Origin: Nereida sp. MMG025
Lineage (GTDB): Bacteria; Pseudomonadota; Alphaproteobacteria; Rhodobacterales; Rhodobacteraceae
Assembly (NCBI RefSeq): GCF_021654165.1
Contig: NZ_JAKFZN010000003.1
Span: forward strand, 1 to 64,000
Direction of reading: 5' to 3'
Length of the DNA stretch: 64,000 bases
Numbering within the stretch: position 1 is the first letter of the stretch; each line of letters begins with the position of its first letter. Below the pieces are notes generated by a model. It was not told where the DNA came from, searched no databases, and saw only the letters and a program-made list of their open reading frames with translations. This document shows positions 16,296 to 28,579 of this stretch, piece by piece. The translations under genes and the position numbers were made by a program.

Positions 16296-17167
16296 CGGAT
16301 AAGATCACCAATGCGCATCAGGTGATCATGCATCGGGTTGGTCTTGCGCCAGACCATCCCGACGGTGCGCTTTGGTTGTGGATCCGCAAAATGCCCGATG
16401 CAGACGGCCGCTGATTTTGTCTCAACCGGCACAGCCATTTCAGGGATAAGGGTAACGCCCACCCCCGCACCGACCATTTGCACCAATGTGGAAAGCGAAC
16501 TTCCGTCAAGACCGTTGCGGGGCAGGGCGCTGCCCATATTGCAAAACGATAGGGTTTGATCGCGGAAGCAATGGCCCTCTTCCAACAACAACAATCGCAT
16601 GTCCATCAGCTCAGAGCGGCTTGGCATTGGTGCATCCCGAAGGCTGTCTGGCCGCACCAAAACCAGATTTTCGTCAAACAAAGACACCTCGGTCAGGTTC
16701 GCTTGGTCCGAGGGCAAGGCAAGAATAGCTGTGTCCAAAACGCCATTGCCCAACTCTTCCAAAAGACGGGGTGTGACGGTTTCGCGGACGTGTAAATCAA
16801 GATCCGGAAACGCGGTCCCCATCGCTGGAATAAGTTTTGGCAATAGGTAGGGCGCGATCGTCGGGATGATCCCGATGCGTAGGCGACCCGCCATCGTCGT
16901 TTGCGCGGCGCGCGCCATATCAGACAACTCGTCCACAGACTGCAAAATGTCACTGATGCGTGGCGCGATACGTTCACCGAGCGGGGTCAGCCTGACCTGT
17001 CGTGGCGTGCGTTCAAAAAGTAATGCGCCAAGATTGTCTTCAAGCTCTTTGATTTGCACCGATAGGGCAGGCTGGCTGACCGAACTTGCGTCTGCGGCCT
17101 GACCGAAATGGCCGTGACGGGCAAGCGCCTCAAAATATCGTAATTGTTTCAGTGTAACATTTGCCAT
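16280..17167 (-). CDS. oxyR: Hydrogen peroxide sensor OxyR (LysR family)
   Basis: This 295-residue LysR-type activator has an N-terminal helix-turn-helix (LKQLRYFEALARHGHFGQAADASSVSQPALS). The regulatory domain contains EEGHC-FRDQTLSF-C with Cys200 and Cys209. These correspond to Cys199 and Cys208 of E. coli OxyR, which form the peroxide-induced disulfide. Both cysteines and the preceding GH are kept, so redox sensing should be intact. The gene is divergent from katG with a 168-base shared control region, the classic arrangement. It converges on and overlaps the saccharopine gene at its 3' end. Confidence 0.93.
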   Translation of the reverse strand: MANVTLKQLRYFEALARHGHFGQAADASSVSQPALSVQIKELEDNLGALLFERTPRQVRLTPLGERIAPRISDILQSVDELSDMARAAQTTMAGRLRIGIIPTIAPYLLPKLIPAMGTAFPDLDLHVRETVTPRLLEELGNGVLDTAILALPSDQANLTEVSLFDENLVLVRPDSLRDAPMPSRSELMDMRLLLLEEGHCFRDQTLSFCNMGSALPRNGLDGSSLSTLVQMVGAGVGVTLIPEMAVPVETKSAAVCIGHFADPQPKRTVGMVWRKTNPMHDHLMRIGDLIRYTAV

Positions 17168-17223
17168 AATAATTTCATATCGGTTTTATAGCTAAATGCA
17201 ACTTTTCGTTATTGATCGCGCAT

Positions 17224-17240
17224 GTTAGAAAGATTCTAAC
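17224..17240. promoter_or_regulatory. Inverted repeat between oxyR and katG (candidate OxyR site)
   Basis: GTTAGAA-AGA-TTCTAAC is a perfect 7-bp inverted repeat with a 3-base spacer and contains a T-N11-A LysR motif. It lies 96 bases upstream of the katG start and 57 bases from the oxyR start. More AT-rich half-sites (ATAGCTAAAT, GTTATTGAT) lie between it and oxyR, consistent with a tetrameric OxyR footprint. Confidence 0.55.
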
Positions 17241-17248
17241 TTGGGTAG

Positions 17249-19546
<2,298 letters not shown>

Positions 19547-19566
19547 CACTGCCTTGAGGTGATGAC

Positions 19567-19598
19567 AAAGGCGTCTTCTTCGGAGGGCGCCTTTTTTT
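19567..19598 (+). terminator. Rho-independent terminator after katG
   Basis: AAAGGCG pairs with CGCCTTT around a 14-base loop and is followed by a run of seven T, 20 bases after the katG stop. Confidence 0.75.
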
Positions 19599-19707
19599 GT
19601 GGGGCGTTCAGCAGGAAATTGCGGATGCTGGCTGCTTGCCCCTTTTGCTTTGTGCCATTTGATGTTTAGACACGTGAATGTATTACCATTTGTCCAAAGG
19701 ACATGAT

Positions 19708-21513
19708 TTGCCCCCCGTGTCGCGCCTGACCCGCTTTCTGGCAACCACTTTGATCGCCGGCATTCTGGCCACGCAGGCCAGTGCGTTTGAGTTGAAGTGG
19801 GTTTGGAAAGACGCCGAGGAAGAGGCGTTTAGCACTGTCGGAAATGCAGCGTTGCTTGGTCCATTAAGCCGACAGGACGATGCCGACGCACAGGACATTT
19901 TGGGCGCCGCACAGGCCGATTATGCCCGTTTGATCGCAGCCCTTTATGACGAAGGATACTACGCACCTGTCATTGCAATCACGCTTGATGGTCGCGAGGC
20001 GGCTACGTTTTCCCCCGTCAGCCCCCCGTCGCAGGTGGGGACCGTCACAATCACGATCACCACAGGCCCCCGTTTCAGCTTTGGTCAGGCGCAAATTAGC
20101 CCGCGCGCGAATGATGATCCCCTTACCCAAGGGTTTTCATCTGGCGAACCAGCCAAGCTGACCATTATCCGCGACGCTGTAGGGGCCGAGGTTGACCACT
20201 GGCGTGACGCGGGACACGCAAAAGCAGATGTGGCGTCACAACAGATCGCTGCGCGACATCCCCAACAGGAACTGGACGTTCGTGTCGTTCTTGATCCGGG
20301 CCCCCAACTGCGTTTTGGCACGCTTGTCTTGACCAACGACAGCGCCGTGCGCACCGACCGTTTGATCGATATTGCAGGCCTTCCGACCGGTCAGCGGTTT
20401 TCGCCCGATGAACTGGACCGTGTTGCCGCGCGGCTGCGGCGCACGGGCACTTTTGATGTTGTGGCCTTGTCAGAAGCCGACAGCGCGAACGCAGACGGCA
20501 CTTTAGATATTGAGCTGCAAACGACTGATCGCTTGCCGCGGCGGTTTGGGTTTGGTGCCGAAATCTCGTCGCAGGAAGGTTTGGAGCTTTCGGGGTTTTG
20601 GTTGCACCGAAATCTCCTCGGCGGGGCTGAACGATTGCGCATCGAAGCTGACGTGGGCGGTATTGGCGGCCAGTCTGGCGGCGAAGATTACGAACTTGGT
20701 GCGCGCTTCAGCCGCCCCGCCACGTTCAACGAAGACACGGATTTCTTTATTGAAACGAACCTTGAGCGCCTTAATGAGCCGTCGTTCACGTCTCGTAAAT
20801 TCAGCGTAGAGGCGGGCATCAAACGCTATGCGACGCCGCGGCGCGAATACACATTTGCCATTGGCTACGAACGGGCGCGCACAACAGATGCCTTGGGCGA
20901 AGAGGATTACACCATCCTGACCGCGCCTGCGACCGTCCAGTTTGACTACCGCGATGATACGCTCAATCCCAAGGAAGGCTATTTTGCACTGGCAAGTGCG
21001 ATGCCCTATATTGGTCTGGATGGCACGCCCGATGGTGCGGTGCTGTCGTTTGACGGACGTGCTTATTACACCTTACCCCAAATGCAGGCGCTGACGCTTG
21101 CCTTGCGCACGCAAATCGGAACAGTCCTTGGACCTGATGTAGAAGATGCCCCTGCCGATTTCCTGTTTTTCTCGGGCGGCGGTGGAACGGTGCGCGGACA
21201 GGAATATCAATCGCTTGGCATCGATCTGGGTGGCGGGTCGCAAATTGGCGGGAACGCCTTTCTGGGCCTGTCGGTTGAGGCGCGCTATGCGCTGAACGAT
21301 ACGCTTGGGGTAGTGGCGTTTTTTGACACGGGCTTTATCGGTTCGGAAGGGCTTGGCGATACAAGTGCAGGGGATTGGCACAGCGGGGCAGGTTTAGGGG
21401 TGCGTTACGACACAGGCATTGGTCCCATCCGCTTTGATGTTGCTGTGCCCATTGACCGCCCGCAAGACGCATCCTCGTTTCAGGTTTACATCGGCATCGG
21501 GCAGTCGTTTTGA
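19708..21513 (+). CDS. tamA: Outer membrane translocation module TamA (BamA/Omp85 family)
   Basis: About 601 residues. A signal peptide (RFLATTLIAGILATQASA) is followed by POTRA domains (residues about 60-270, with IAALYDEGYYAPVI and FGTLVLTND...). A C-terminal Omp85 barrel has the SGGGGTVRGQEYQSLG element (about 490) corresponding to the VRGF/Y loop. The last residue is Phe (IGIGQSF*), as expected for barrel recognition by BAM. It works with TamB in assembly of outer-membrane proteins or lipid transport. TTG 19708 was chosen because AAAGGA lies 6 bases upstream; ATG 19678 or GTG 19717 are alternatives. It overlaps tamB by one base. Confidence 0.88.
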   Translation: MPPVSRLTRFLATTLIAGILATQASAFELKWVWKDAEEEAFSTVGNAALLGPLSRQDDADAQDILGAAQADYARLIAALYDEGYYAPVIAITLDGREAATFSPVSPPSQVGTVTITITTGPRFSFGQAQISPRANDDPLTQGFSSGEPAKLTIIRDAVGAEVDHWRDAGHAKADVASQQIAARHPQQELDVRVVLDPGPQLRFGTLVLTNDSAVRTDRLIDIAGLPTGQRFSPDELDRVAARLRRTGTFDVVALSEADSANADGTLDIELQTTDRLPRRFGFGAEISSQEGLELSGFWLHRNLLGGAERLRIEADVGGIGGQSGGEDYELGARFSRPATFNEDTDFFIETNLERLNEPSFTSRKFSVEAGIKRYATPRREYTFAIGYERARTTDALGEEDYTILTAPATVQFDYRDDTLNPKEGYFALASAMPYIGLDGTPDGAVLSFDGRAYYTLPQMQALTLALRTQIGTVLGPDVEDAPADFLFFSGGGGTVRGQEYQSLGIDLGGGSQIGGNAFLGLSVEARYALNDTLGVVAFFDTGFIGSEGLGDTSAGDWHSGAGLGVRYDTGIGPIRFDVAVPIDRPQDASSFQVYIGIGQSF

Positions 21514-24500
21514 TGCGGTGGCTGCTGTGTCTTTTGTTTGCCTGCTGGTGCTCTGTGCTGCCTGCGCAAGCGCAACAGGAAACGGATCGTGGATATCTGG
21601 CCGAGCTTCTTGAAGAGCAGCTTGGTGGTCCGGGTCGTACGGTGCGGATCGAAGGATTTTCTGGCGCATTTTCCAGTCGCGCGACCATTTCCAGAATTAC
21701 CGTTGCCGATGAAAAGGGCATTTGGCTCGAGATTGATGGCGCGGCCATCGAATGGAACCGCAGCGCTTTGTTGCAAGGTGCAATCGATATCGAGCAGATG
21801 AGTGCCGCGCGCATTCTTGTTGCCCGCGCACCTGAACCCGTCGACACGGGGCTGCCAGATGCCGAAGCCTCTGGCTTTTCGCTGCCTGAATTGCCCGTGT
21901 CCATCCAGATCGGCGCGCTTTCGGTGCAAGAACTTTCGTTGGGAGCGCCTTTGATCGGTGAGGCGGTGACCCTGTCGTTTCAGGGCGCTGCATCACTTGC
22001 TAACGGGGATGGCACTGTTGCTTTTGACCTCAGGCGCAGCGATGGCAAGATCGGTCAATTCAAGGGCAACGCGACCTATGCGACAACCTCAGAAAACCTT
22101 GATATTAACCTGTCCTTGATCGAGGGGCAGTCAGGCATTCTTGCGCGATTGGCAGGATTGCCACGCGATCCAAGCATTTCTGCGACAATCGAAGGCGCGG
22201 GTCCGCTGGCCAACTTCGCGGCTGACATTGCCCTTGCAACCGAAGGTCAGGATCGCCTGACAGGGCGTTTTGTGACCAGCCAGGCGGCAGACAGTGCCGA
22301 ACGTGGCTTTGACCTTGATGTGCGCGGGGATGTGGCCCCGTTGTTTCTGCCCGAATACCGCGCCTTTTTTGGCGATGATATTGCGCTCGATATAACGGGC
22401 GCACGCGACGAGGATGGGGCGATCACTTTGCGCCGTCTTGCGCTTGAGACAGACGCGCTTGATCTGCGCGGCGCAGTCACGCTGACACCTGCGTTCTGGC
22501 CAACATTTGTCGACATCGAAGGGCAGATCGCATCGCGTGATGGCAGTGCGGTTTTGCTGCCGATATCTGGTGCGGCGACGCGCATTGACCGCGCAGATGT
22601 CTTGTTGAAATACGACACGCGCAGCGCGGATCAATGGAGCGGATTTGCACGCGTTGACGGGCTGACGCGCGATGAGGTTGCAATACCAAGCTTGCGTCTG
22701 ACGGCGCGTGGCACGCTTGATCCCGTGGCTGATGAAACGCGTATCGGGCGTTTGGACGGGGATGTCTCGTTCGCCGCCCAAGATATGGCTTTTGCCGATG
22801 CGAATCTGCAAAGGGCAATTGGTGACAGTGTCAGCGGTGAATTCACGCTTGCCTTGCAATCAGGCGCGCCCGTTCGGTTTTCACAGATTTCACTTGGCGG
22901 AGCAGATTATCAGTTGCAAGGCGCGGCGCAGGTCCAAGGGATAGATCAGGCGTTGCGAACCGATTTTGACCTTGATCTGGTGGCTGAGCAGTTGTCGCGT
23001 TTTGCAGGGTTGATCGGACAACCCTTGCGCGGACGCGCCGATTTGACCCTTGCCGGTTTTGCTGACTTGGGGGGCGCCTTTTCTGTCGAGGTGTCGGGCC
23101 AGACCAACCGCTTGTGGATCGGACAAGCGCAGGCCGACCGCATTCTGGCGGGTGTCACACAGCTTGAAACGCAGGTTGTGCGCTCGCAAGAGGGGCTGCG
23201 GGTAAACGCCCTTGAAATCAACAACCCGCAGCTTGATCTGACGGGCGATGCCTTTTTAACAGGCGCGCAAAGCAATGCATCGTTCGATTTGCGTCTGGCA
23301 AATGCAGCTTTGGTTGCACCTGGTGCGAACGGGCCTGTGACCGTTGCAGGGACAGCCATGGCGCAAGGCGATGTGTGGCAAATCGACGTTGAAGGTGGCG
23401 GGCCATTTGGCGTTTCGGCCGCTGTGCAAGGCGTTGTAACGGGCGCGCAGCCACGCTTGAATTTCGATGCAAGACTACCTGATATCGGCCGTTTGGTTGA
23501 TGGGTTTTCTGGCCCCGCCACACTATCGGGGACGGCGTCGGAAGGGACGAATGGCTGGCAAATCGAAAGCGCGATCACCGGGCCAGCGGCTGCCAATGCG
23601 ACCCTGAGCGGCGTTGTGGCACCAACGGGCCGTGCAAACCTGAGCGTGCGTGGTGGACTTCCCTTGGGGCTGCTGAACCCATTTTTGTCGCCGCAACGGA
23701 TACAAGGGCAAGCGGGCTTTGATCTGCAGGTCAACGGGCCGCTGGATTTGTCGTCTGTGTCCGGGCGTGTCGGTCTGAGCGATGTTCGCGTCTCTGCTCC
23801 GACCGCGCGGATCGCGCTTGAAGGCGGTGTCGGCCAAATTGATTTGGCTGGCGAAAATGCCACGATCAGCTTTCAGGCCCAGGCCAATACGGGGGGACGG
23901 GTGACAGCGGATGGATCACTAGGGCTGTCGGGTAACCTGCCAGCAGATATAACGATTACGTTGGATCGTTTGGCAGTGATCGATCCAGCGCTTTACCGCA
24001 CGGCGGTGACGGGGCGTCTGCAAATCACGGGTCCCGCAAGAACAGCGCCGCAAATCAGCGGTCTGGTTACTTTAGATGAAACACGCATCAAGGTTCCGTC
24101 TACAGGATTGGGTGGGTTCTCCATTGTGCCGGAAATCGCACATGTCGGCGCGTCAAATGCCGTGACAGCGACCCAACGCAAAGCGGGCATCGGCCAAACC
24201 GCGCAAGAGGGCGCTTCGGGCAGCGCTGCGTCAACTGCGTTCCGCATAGGCCTGGACGTCACAGTTGAGGCCCCCAACCGCATTTTCGTACGCGGGCGCG
24301 GGTTGGATGCAGAATTGGGCGGGCGCATCCAAATCGGCGGAACCACAGATGCAATCGTATCCTCAGGGCGGTTCGAGTTGATCCGTGGCCGTCTTGATTT
24401 GCTGACCAAACGATTTGCGCTGGATGAGGGATCGATCCAACTGTCTGGCGATCTGGACCCGTTCATTCGTTTCGTTGCCACCACCCAAACAGATACAGGC

Positions 24501-24932
24501 ACTGCGAGCGTCGTTGTGACAGGACGCGCAAGTGCGCCTGAAGTCACCTTTGAAGCCACACCCGACGCGCCCGAAGACGAGGTGCTGGCACAGATCTTCT
24601 TTGGTCGGGATGCCGCGCAGCTGTCTGCCTTTCAGGCGCTGGAGCTGGCGAATGCCGTGCGACAACTTCAGGGTAAAGGGGGCGAAGGTGTGGTGGCAAA
24701 GCTCCGCCGCGGGTTCGACCTTGATGATCTGGATATCCGCGTTGATGATGAAGGCAATGCCGCTGTGCGCGCGGGAAAATACATCAGCGAAAATGTCTAT
24801 ACGGATGTGGAAGTCGGGCAAACGACGGAAGTGACCATCAATGTCGATATCACCTCTAATCTAACGGCGCGGGGTAAGGTGACGTCTGAAGGGAACACAT
24901 CGCTCGGGATCTTTTTTGAGAAAGATTACTGA
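21513..24932 (+). CDS. tamB: Translocation and assembly module TamB
   Basis: This 1139-residue protein is anchored by an N-terminal signal helix (WLLCLLFACWCSVLPAQA). A very long repetitive beta-strand region follows, with the AsmA/TamB-like alternation of hydrophobic and polar residues. The C-terminal DUF490 part includes RFELIRGRLDLLTKRFALDEGSI, GRASAPEVTFEATPDAPEDEVLAQIFFGRD and LSAFQALELANAVRQL. It forms a periplasm-spanning groove coupled to TamA. The ATG overlaps the tamA stop codon (TGATG), so the two are translationally coupled. The length is shorter than E. coli TamB but usual for alphaproteobacteria. Confidence 0.92.
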   Translation: MRWLLCLLFACWCSVLPAQAQQETDRGYLAELLEEQLGGPGRTVRIEGFSGAFSSRATISRITVADEKGIWLEIDGAAIEWNRSALLQGAIDIEQMSAARILVARAPEPVDTGLPDAEASGFSLPELPVSIQIGALSVQELSLGAPLIGEAVTLSFQGAASLANGDGTVAFDLRRSDGKIGQFKGNATYATTSENLDINLSLIEGQSGILARLAGLPRDPSISATIEGAGPLANFAADIALATEGQDRLTGRFVTSQAADSAERGFDLDVRGDVAPLFLPEYRAFFGDDIALDITGARDEDGAITLRRLALETDALDLRGAVTLTPAFWPTFVDIEGQIASRDGSAVLLPISGAATRIDRADVLLKYDTRSADQWSGFARVDGLTRDEVAIPSLRLTARGTLDPVADETRIGRLDGDVSFAAQDMAFADANLQRAIGDSVSGEFTLALQSGAPVRFSQISLGGADYQLQGAAQVQGIDQALRTDFDLDLVAEQLSRFAGLIGQPLRGRADLTLAGFADLGGAFSVEVSGQTNRLWIGQAQADRILAGVTQLETQVVRSQEGLRVNALEINNPQLDLTGDAFLTGAQSNASFDLRLANAALVAPGANGPVTVAGTAMAQGDVWQIDVEGGGPFGVSAAVQGVVTGAQPRLNFDARLPDIGRLVDGFSGPATLSGTASEGTNGWQIESAITGPAAANATLSGVVAPTGRANLSVRGGLPLGLLNPFLSPQRIQGQAGFDLQVNGPLDLSSVSGRVGLSDVRVSAPTARIALEGGVGQIDLAGENATISFQAQANTGGRVTADGSLGLSGNLPADITITLDRLAVIDPALYRTAVTGRLQITGPARTAPQISGLVTLDETRIKVPSTGLGGFSIVPEIAHVGASNAVTATQRKAGIGQTAQEGASGSAASTAFRIGLDVTVEAPNRIFVRGRGLDAELGGRIQIGGTTDAIVSSGRFELIRGRLDLLTKRFALDEGSIQLSGDLDPFIRFVATTQTDTGTASVVVTGRASAPEVTFEATPDAPEDEVLAQIFFGRDAAQLSAFQALELANAVRQLQGKGGEGVVAKLRRGFDLDDLDIRVDDEGNAAVRAGKYISENVYTDVEVGQTTEVTINVDITSNLTARGKVTSEGNTSLGIFFEKDY

Positions 24933-25036
24933 CCGGGGCTTGGCACACGTTTTTGTCATATGCGGTTCAGACATGTTGCAAAACGGCGCATTTGGGCCTT
25001 AAGCCTAACCAACCTGACTGAAAGCGACTGCTGCCG

Positions 25037-25657
25037 ATGCTTGATGCGTCCGTTCGAAAACTCATTGACCCGCCGTTGAACGCGCTTGGCCAGTCTTTGG
25101 CGCAGCGTGGTTTCACGGCCAATACGGTAACGATTGTTGGCTTGGGGCTTGGGCTTTTGGCTGCCGCCTCGATTGCCAATGGTGCGTTTTTTCTGGGGTT
25201 GGTTTTGCTTTTGGCCTCTCGGCTTGCAGACGGGCTGGACGGTGCAGTGGCCCGTGCCACGCAAAGAACAGACTTCGGCGGCTATCTTGATATCGCGTGT
25301 GATTTTTTGTTCTACGGCGCGATCCCGCTGGCCTTTGTGTTTGCCGCGCCGAACGACAACGCGGTGGCGGGGGCGTTTTTGCTTGCTGCGTTTTACTTCA
25401 ACGGCACCAGCTTTCTGGGCTACGCTATTCTGGCCGAAAAGCATGGACATCAGACACAAGCCCAAGGACAAAAGAGCCTGTATTATTCAAACGGTCTGCT
25501 AGAAGGCACCGAAACGATCATCTTTTTCGTTCTGCTGTGCCTTTTTCCGACTGCCTTTGCCTATCTGGCATGGGGCTTTGGCATCTTGTGCGGCCTAACC
25601 GCCACGTTACGCATCATCGCGGCACACCGCATCTATTCCAACATTTCGACCACGTAA
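25037..25657 (+). CDS. CDP-alcohol phosphatidyltransferase family protein (YnjF-like)
   Basis: This 206-residue inner-membrane protein has the family motif in SRLADGLDGAVARATQRTDFGG followed by YLDIACD. Asp65, Asp68, Asp85 and Asp89 form the metal site. About five membrane helices are visible. The enzyme class transfers a phosphoalcohol from a CDP-activated donor; the acceptor is unknown. E. coli YnjF belongs to this group and sits beside ynjBCD, exactly the neighbours found here (next gene 13 bases downstream). It is distinct from the phosphatidylcholine synthase at 48330. Confidence 0.85.
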   Translation: MLDASVRKLIDPPLNALGQSLAQRGFTANTVTIVGLGLGLLAAASIANGAFFLGLVLLLASRLADGLDGAVARATQRTDFGGYLDIACDFLFYGAIPLAFVFAAPNDNAVAGAFLLAAFYFNGTSFLGYAILAEKHGHQTQAQGQKSLYYSNGLLEGTETIIFFVLLCLFPTAFAYLAWGFGILCGLTATLRIIAAHRIYSNISTT

Positions 25658-25670
25658 GGACCCTGATCAC

Positions 25671-26870
25671 ATGAAACCAGTCATTCTGAGTGCGGCAGTT
25701 GTCGCTGCTGCCTTGCCCGCATGGGCCGATACCGATCCGACCGATTGGGCCTCTGTCACGGCGGCGGCGAAGGGCCAGACGGTCTATTGGAATGCTTGGG
25801 GCGGATCCACACAGACCAACGATTTTATTGCATGGGTCGGTTCGCGGGTCGCACAAGACTATGGCATCACGCTTGAACACGTAAAACTGTCGGATACGGC
25901 GGATGCCGTCAGCCGCGTTCTGGCGGAAAAAGCAGCAGGTCAGGATGACGACGGCGCCATCGATATGATCTGGATCAACGGCGCGAACTTCGCCTCTATG
26001 AAGCAGGCAAATCTGCTTTTTGGTCCTTTTGCCGAAGATCTGCCGAATTGGTCAATTGTCGATGTAGAGGGCAAAACCGTACAAACCGATTTCACAGTGC
26101 CAGTCGAAGGGTTTGAAGCGCCTTGGGCAATGGCGCAAGTGGTATTCATGTATGACACCGCCGATATCAGTGCACCGCTTACCAGCATGCAAGCCATCCT
26201 CGAATGGTCACAGGCCAATCCGGGGCGTTTCACATTTCCGCAGCCCCCCGATTTTTTGGGCACCACGTTTTTGAAACAAGCGCTGATTGATCTGTCTGAT
26301 GATGCCTCTGCGTTACAAGCGCCAGCAGGCGATAACTACGATGCCGTGACCGCGCCGCTGTGGGCGTTCATGGAAGCGCTTACACCAACGCTGTGGCGTC
26401 AGGGCCGTGCCTATCCGCAAACCGGACCACGCCAGATGCAGCTTATTGCCGACGGCGAGGTTGATCTGGCGATCAGCTTCTCGCCAGGCGAGGCATCGGC
26501 CGCGATTGCCAATTTCCAACTGCCCGAGACCGTGCGCACCTTCGTGCTTGAAAAAGGCACGCTTGGAAACGCCAGCTTCGTGGCGATCCCTTACAATTCG
26601 GGCAGCAAGGAAGGCGCGATGGTCGTCGCCAATTTCCTGATGTCGGCAGAGGCGCAGGTGCGCGCCCAAGACCCAAATATTTTGGGATACGGCACGGTCC
26701 TCAATATGGATGCCTTGCCCCAAAGCGACCGCGCTGCATTTGATGCGCTGGAACTGGGTGTTGCCACGCTTTCGCCTGCCCAACTTGGCACAGCCCTGCC
26801 AGAACCGCACCCAAGCTGGATGACGCGCATCGAAGCCGACTGGATCGAGCGTTACGGCGTTGCGCAGTAA
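25671..26870 (+). CDS. ABC transporter substrate-binding protein, YnjB-like
   Basis: This 399-residue protein has a signal peptide (MKPVILSAAVVAAALPAWA, cleavage before DTDP). The mature part resembles iron/thiamine/spermidine-type binding proteins: GQTVYWNAWGGSTQTNDFIAWV, DMIWINGANFASMKQANLLFGPF, and FLGTTFLKQALID. The family E. coli YnjB has the same opening and neighbours. The transported compound is unknown. AAGGA precedes ATG 25671. The permease and ATPase genes follow directly. Confidence 0.85.
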   Translation: MKPVILSAAVVAAALPAWADTDPTDWASVTAAAKGQTVYWNAWGGSTQTNDFIAWVGSRVAQDYGITLEHVKLSDTADAVSRVLAEKAAGQDDDGAIDMIWINGANFASMKQANLLFGPFAEDLPNWSIVDVEGKTVQTDFTVPVEGFEAPWAMAQVVFMYDTADISAPLTSMQAILEWSQANPGRFTFPQPPDFLGTTFLKQALIDLSDDASALQAPAGDNYDAVTAPLWAFMEALTPTLWRQGRAYPQTGPRQMQLIADGEVDLAISFSPGEASAAIANFQLPETVRTFVLEKGTLGNASFVAIPYNSGSKEGAMVVANFLMSAEAQVRAQDPNILGYGTVLNMDALPQSDRAAFDALELGVATLSPAQLGTALPEPHPSWMTRIEADWIERYGVAQ

Positions 26871-26887
26871 ATTGAACTGATAGCCCG

Positions 26888-28579
26888 TTGCAGCCTCGCG
26901 TAATTGCATGGCTTCCGCTTTTGACGGTGGCCGCGATGTTGGGCCCCGTTGCGGCGGGTCTGCTTGGAACGGTTGCACCTGCCTTCGGGTATTTGCCTGC
27001 CGCAGGCCAAAGCACTTGGACACTTGATCCCTTCCGTGACCTGATCACGTGGGAGGGGTTGCCGCATGCTGTCATGCTCAGCTTGACGTCTGGGTTCGGC
27101 GCAACCGCTGCGTCGTTGCTCATTGTCGCGCTCATCACAGCAGGTTGGCACGGCACACCTGCGTTCCGCTGGATACAACGTCTGCTGTCGCCCTTATTGT
27201 CCGTCCCCCACGCAGCAGCTGCGTTCGGTTTGGCCTTTTTGATCGCGCCATCTGGCTGGATTGCGCGTCTGTTTTCCCCCTGGCTCACTGGGTGGGAACG
27301 CCCGCCTGATGTGTTAATCCTGCAAGATCACTGGGGGCTGACAATGACGGCAGGACTGGTTGCCAAAGAGGTGCCATTCTTGTTGTTGATGACCCTCGCA
27401 GCGCTCAGCCAGATTGATCACAAACGCAGCGCGGTCATCTCGGCCTCACTAGGGTATGGACGTGTGTCTGGCTGGCTCAAGACCGTGTTTCCGTTGGTCT
27501 ACAGACAAATCCGGCTGCCCGTTTACGTGGTGTTGGCCTATTCGATGTCCGTCGTCGACGTGGCGATCATTTTGGGACCGAACACGCCAAGCACGCTGTC
27601 GGTGCAGATCGTCAAATGGATGGGCAACCCCGATCTGATGCTGCGTCTGGAGGCGGCGGCGGCAGCCCTGCTGCAATTTGCACTTGTTGTGATTGCCCTG
27701 GGGCTCTGGCGGTGGGGCGAAGGCATCGTGCGACGCCTTGGGTGCCGATGGGTTATGGTCGGCGCGCGCGGGCGCGGAGAGGCGGTCTTGCGGGGTGCCG
27801 GACTGATCGCAGGCATGTTGGTTGCGGCGGCGATCCTTCTGGGGTTGCTTGGCCTTGCGGTTTGGTCATTTGCGGCGCTTTGGACCTTTCCCAACCTTTT
27901 GCCAGATGCGTTCACCACGCGAAGCTGGATGCGTCATGAAGCTGGCCTGTGGGATGCAGGGGTGCAGACCGCAATTATCGCGAGTGTGTCGACGGCTCTG
28001 GCACTTGTTCTGACCATCGGATGCCTTGAGGCCGAACATAGATACGGATTGCGAATGTCGGGGAAGGGGATGTTGCTTCTCTATCTTCCCCTAATGGTGC
28101 CGCAGACCGCATTCCTACCGGGGTTGCAGACCTTGATGTTGGCAGGTGGGCTGCAAAACGGTCTGCTTCCCGTTATTTTTGCGCATTTGGTATTTGTGTT
28201 GCCATATGTCTTTTTGTCGTTATCCGATCCGTTTCGCGCTTGGGATCCACGGTTCGGATCGGTTGCCCATGCGTTGGGCGCGGGTCCAGACCGTGTTTTG
28301 TGGGCGGTTCGCCTGCCGATGCTCGCGGCACCTTTGTTGACGGCCTTTGCGGTCGGATTTGCAGTGTCAGTCGGACAATATCTTCCGACCTTGCTGGTCG
28401 GGGGCGGGCGCGTGTCTACCCTGACCACAGAGGCTGTTGCCCTGGCCGCAGGTGGTGACAGACGTGCCATTGGCGTCTACGCCTTGGTGCAAACGGCCGC
28501 GGCGGTGGTGCCATTCGCGCTTGCGATTATCTTGCCAATGGTTGTGTGGCGCAATCGAAAGGGGCTTCAGAATGCCTAA
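26888..28579 (+). CDS. ABC transporter permease, YnjC-like (fused two-domain)
   Basis: This 563-residue permease has about twelve hydrophobic segments arranged as two binding-protein-dependent transport domains in tandem, like E. coli YnjC and iron/thiamine-type FbpB or ThiP. The EAA loops are recognisable: SASLGYGRVSGWLKTVFPLVYRQI (about 185) in the first half, and AHALGAGPDRVLWAVRLPML (about 460) in the second. The start is uncertain. TTG 26888 gives the full first helix but has a weak ribosome-binding site; ATG 26936 would shorten it. It overlaps the ATPase gene by 8 bases. Confidence 0.85.
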   Translation: MQPRVIAWLPLLTVAAMLGPVAAGLLGTVAPAFGYLPAAGQSTWTLDPFRDLITWEGLPHAVMLSLTSGFGATAASLLIVALITAGWHGTPAFRWIQRLLSPLLSVPHAAAAFGLAFLIAPSGWIARLFSPWLTGWERPPDVLILQDHWGLTMTAGLVAKEVPFLLLMTLAALSQIDHKRSAVISASLGYGRVSGWLKTVFPLVYRQIRLPVYVVLAYSMSVVDVAIILGPNTPSTLSVQIVKWMGNPDLMLRLEAAAAALLQFALVVIALGLWRWGEGIVRRLGCRWVMVGARGRGEAVLRGAGLIAGMLVAAAILLGLLGLAVWSFAALWTFPNLLPDAFTTRSWMRHEAGLWDAGVQTAIIASVSTALALVLTIGCLEAEHRYGLRMSGKGMLLLYLPLMVPQTAFLPGLQTLMLAGGLQNGLLPVIFAHLVFVLPYVFLSLSDPFRAWDPRFGSVAHALGAGPDRVLWAVRLPMLAAPLLTAFAVGFAVSVGQYLPTLLVGGGRVSTLTTEAVALAAGGDRRAIGVYALVQTAAAVVPFALAIILPMVVWRNRKGLQNA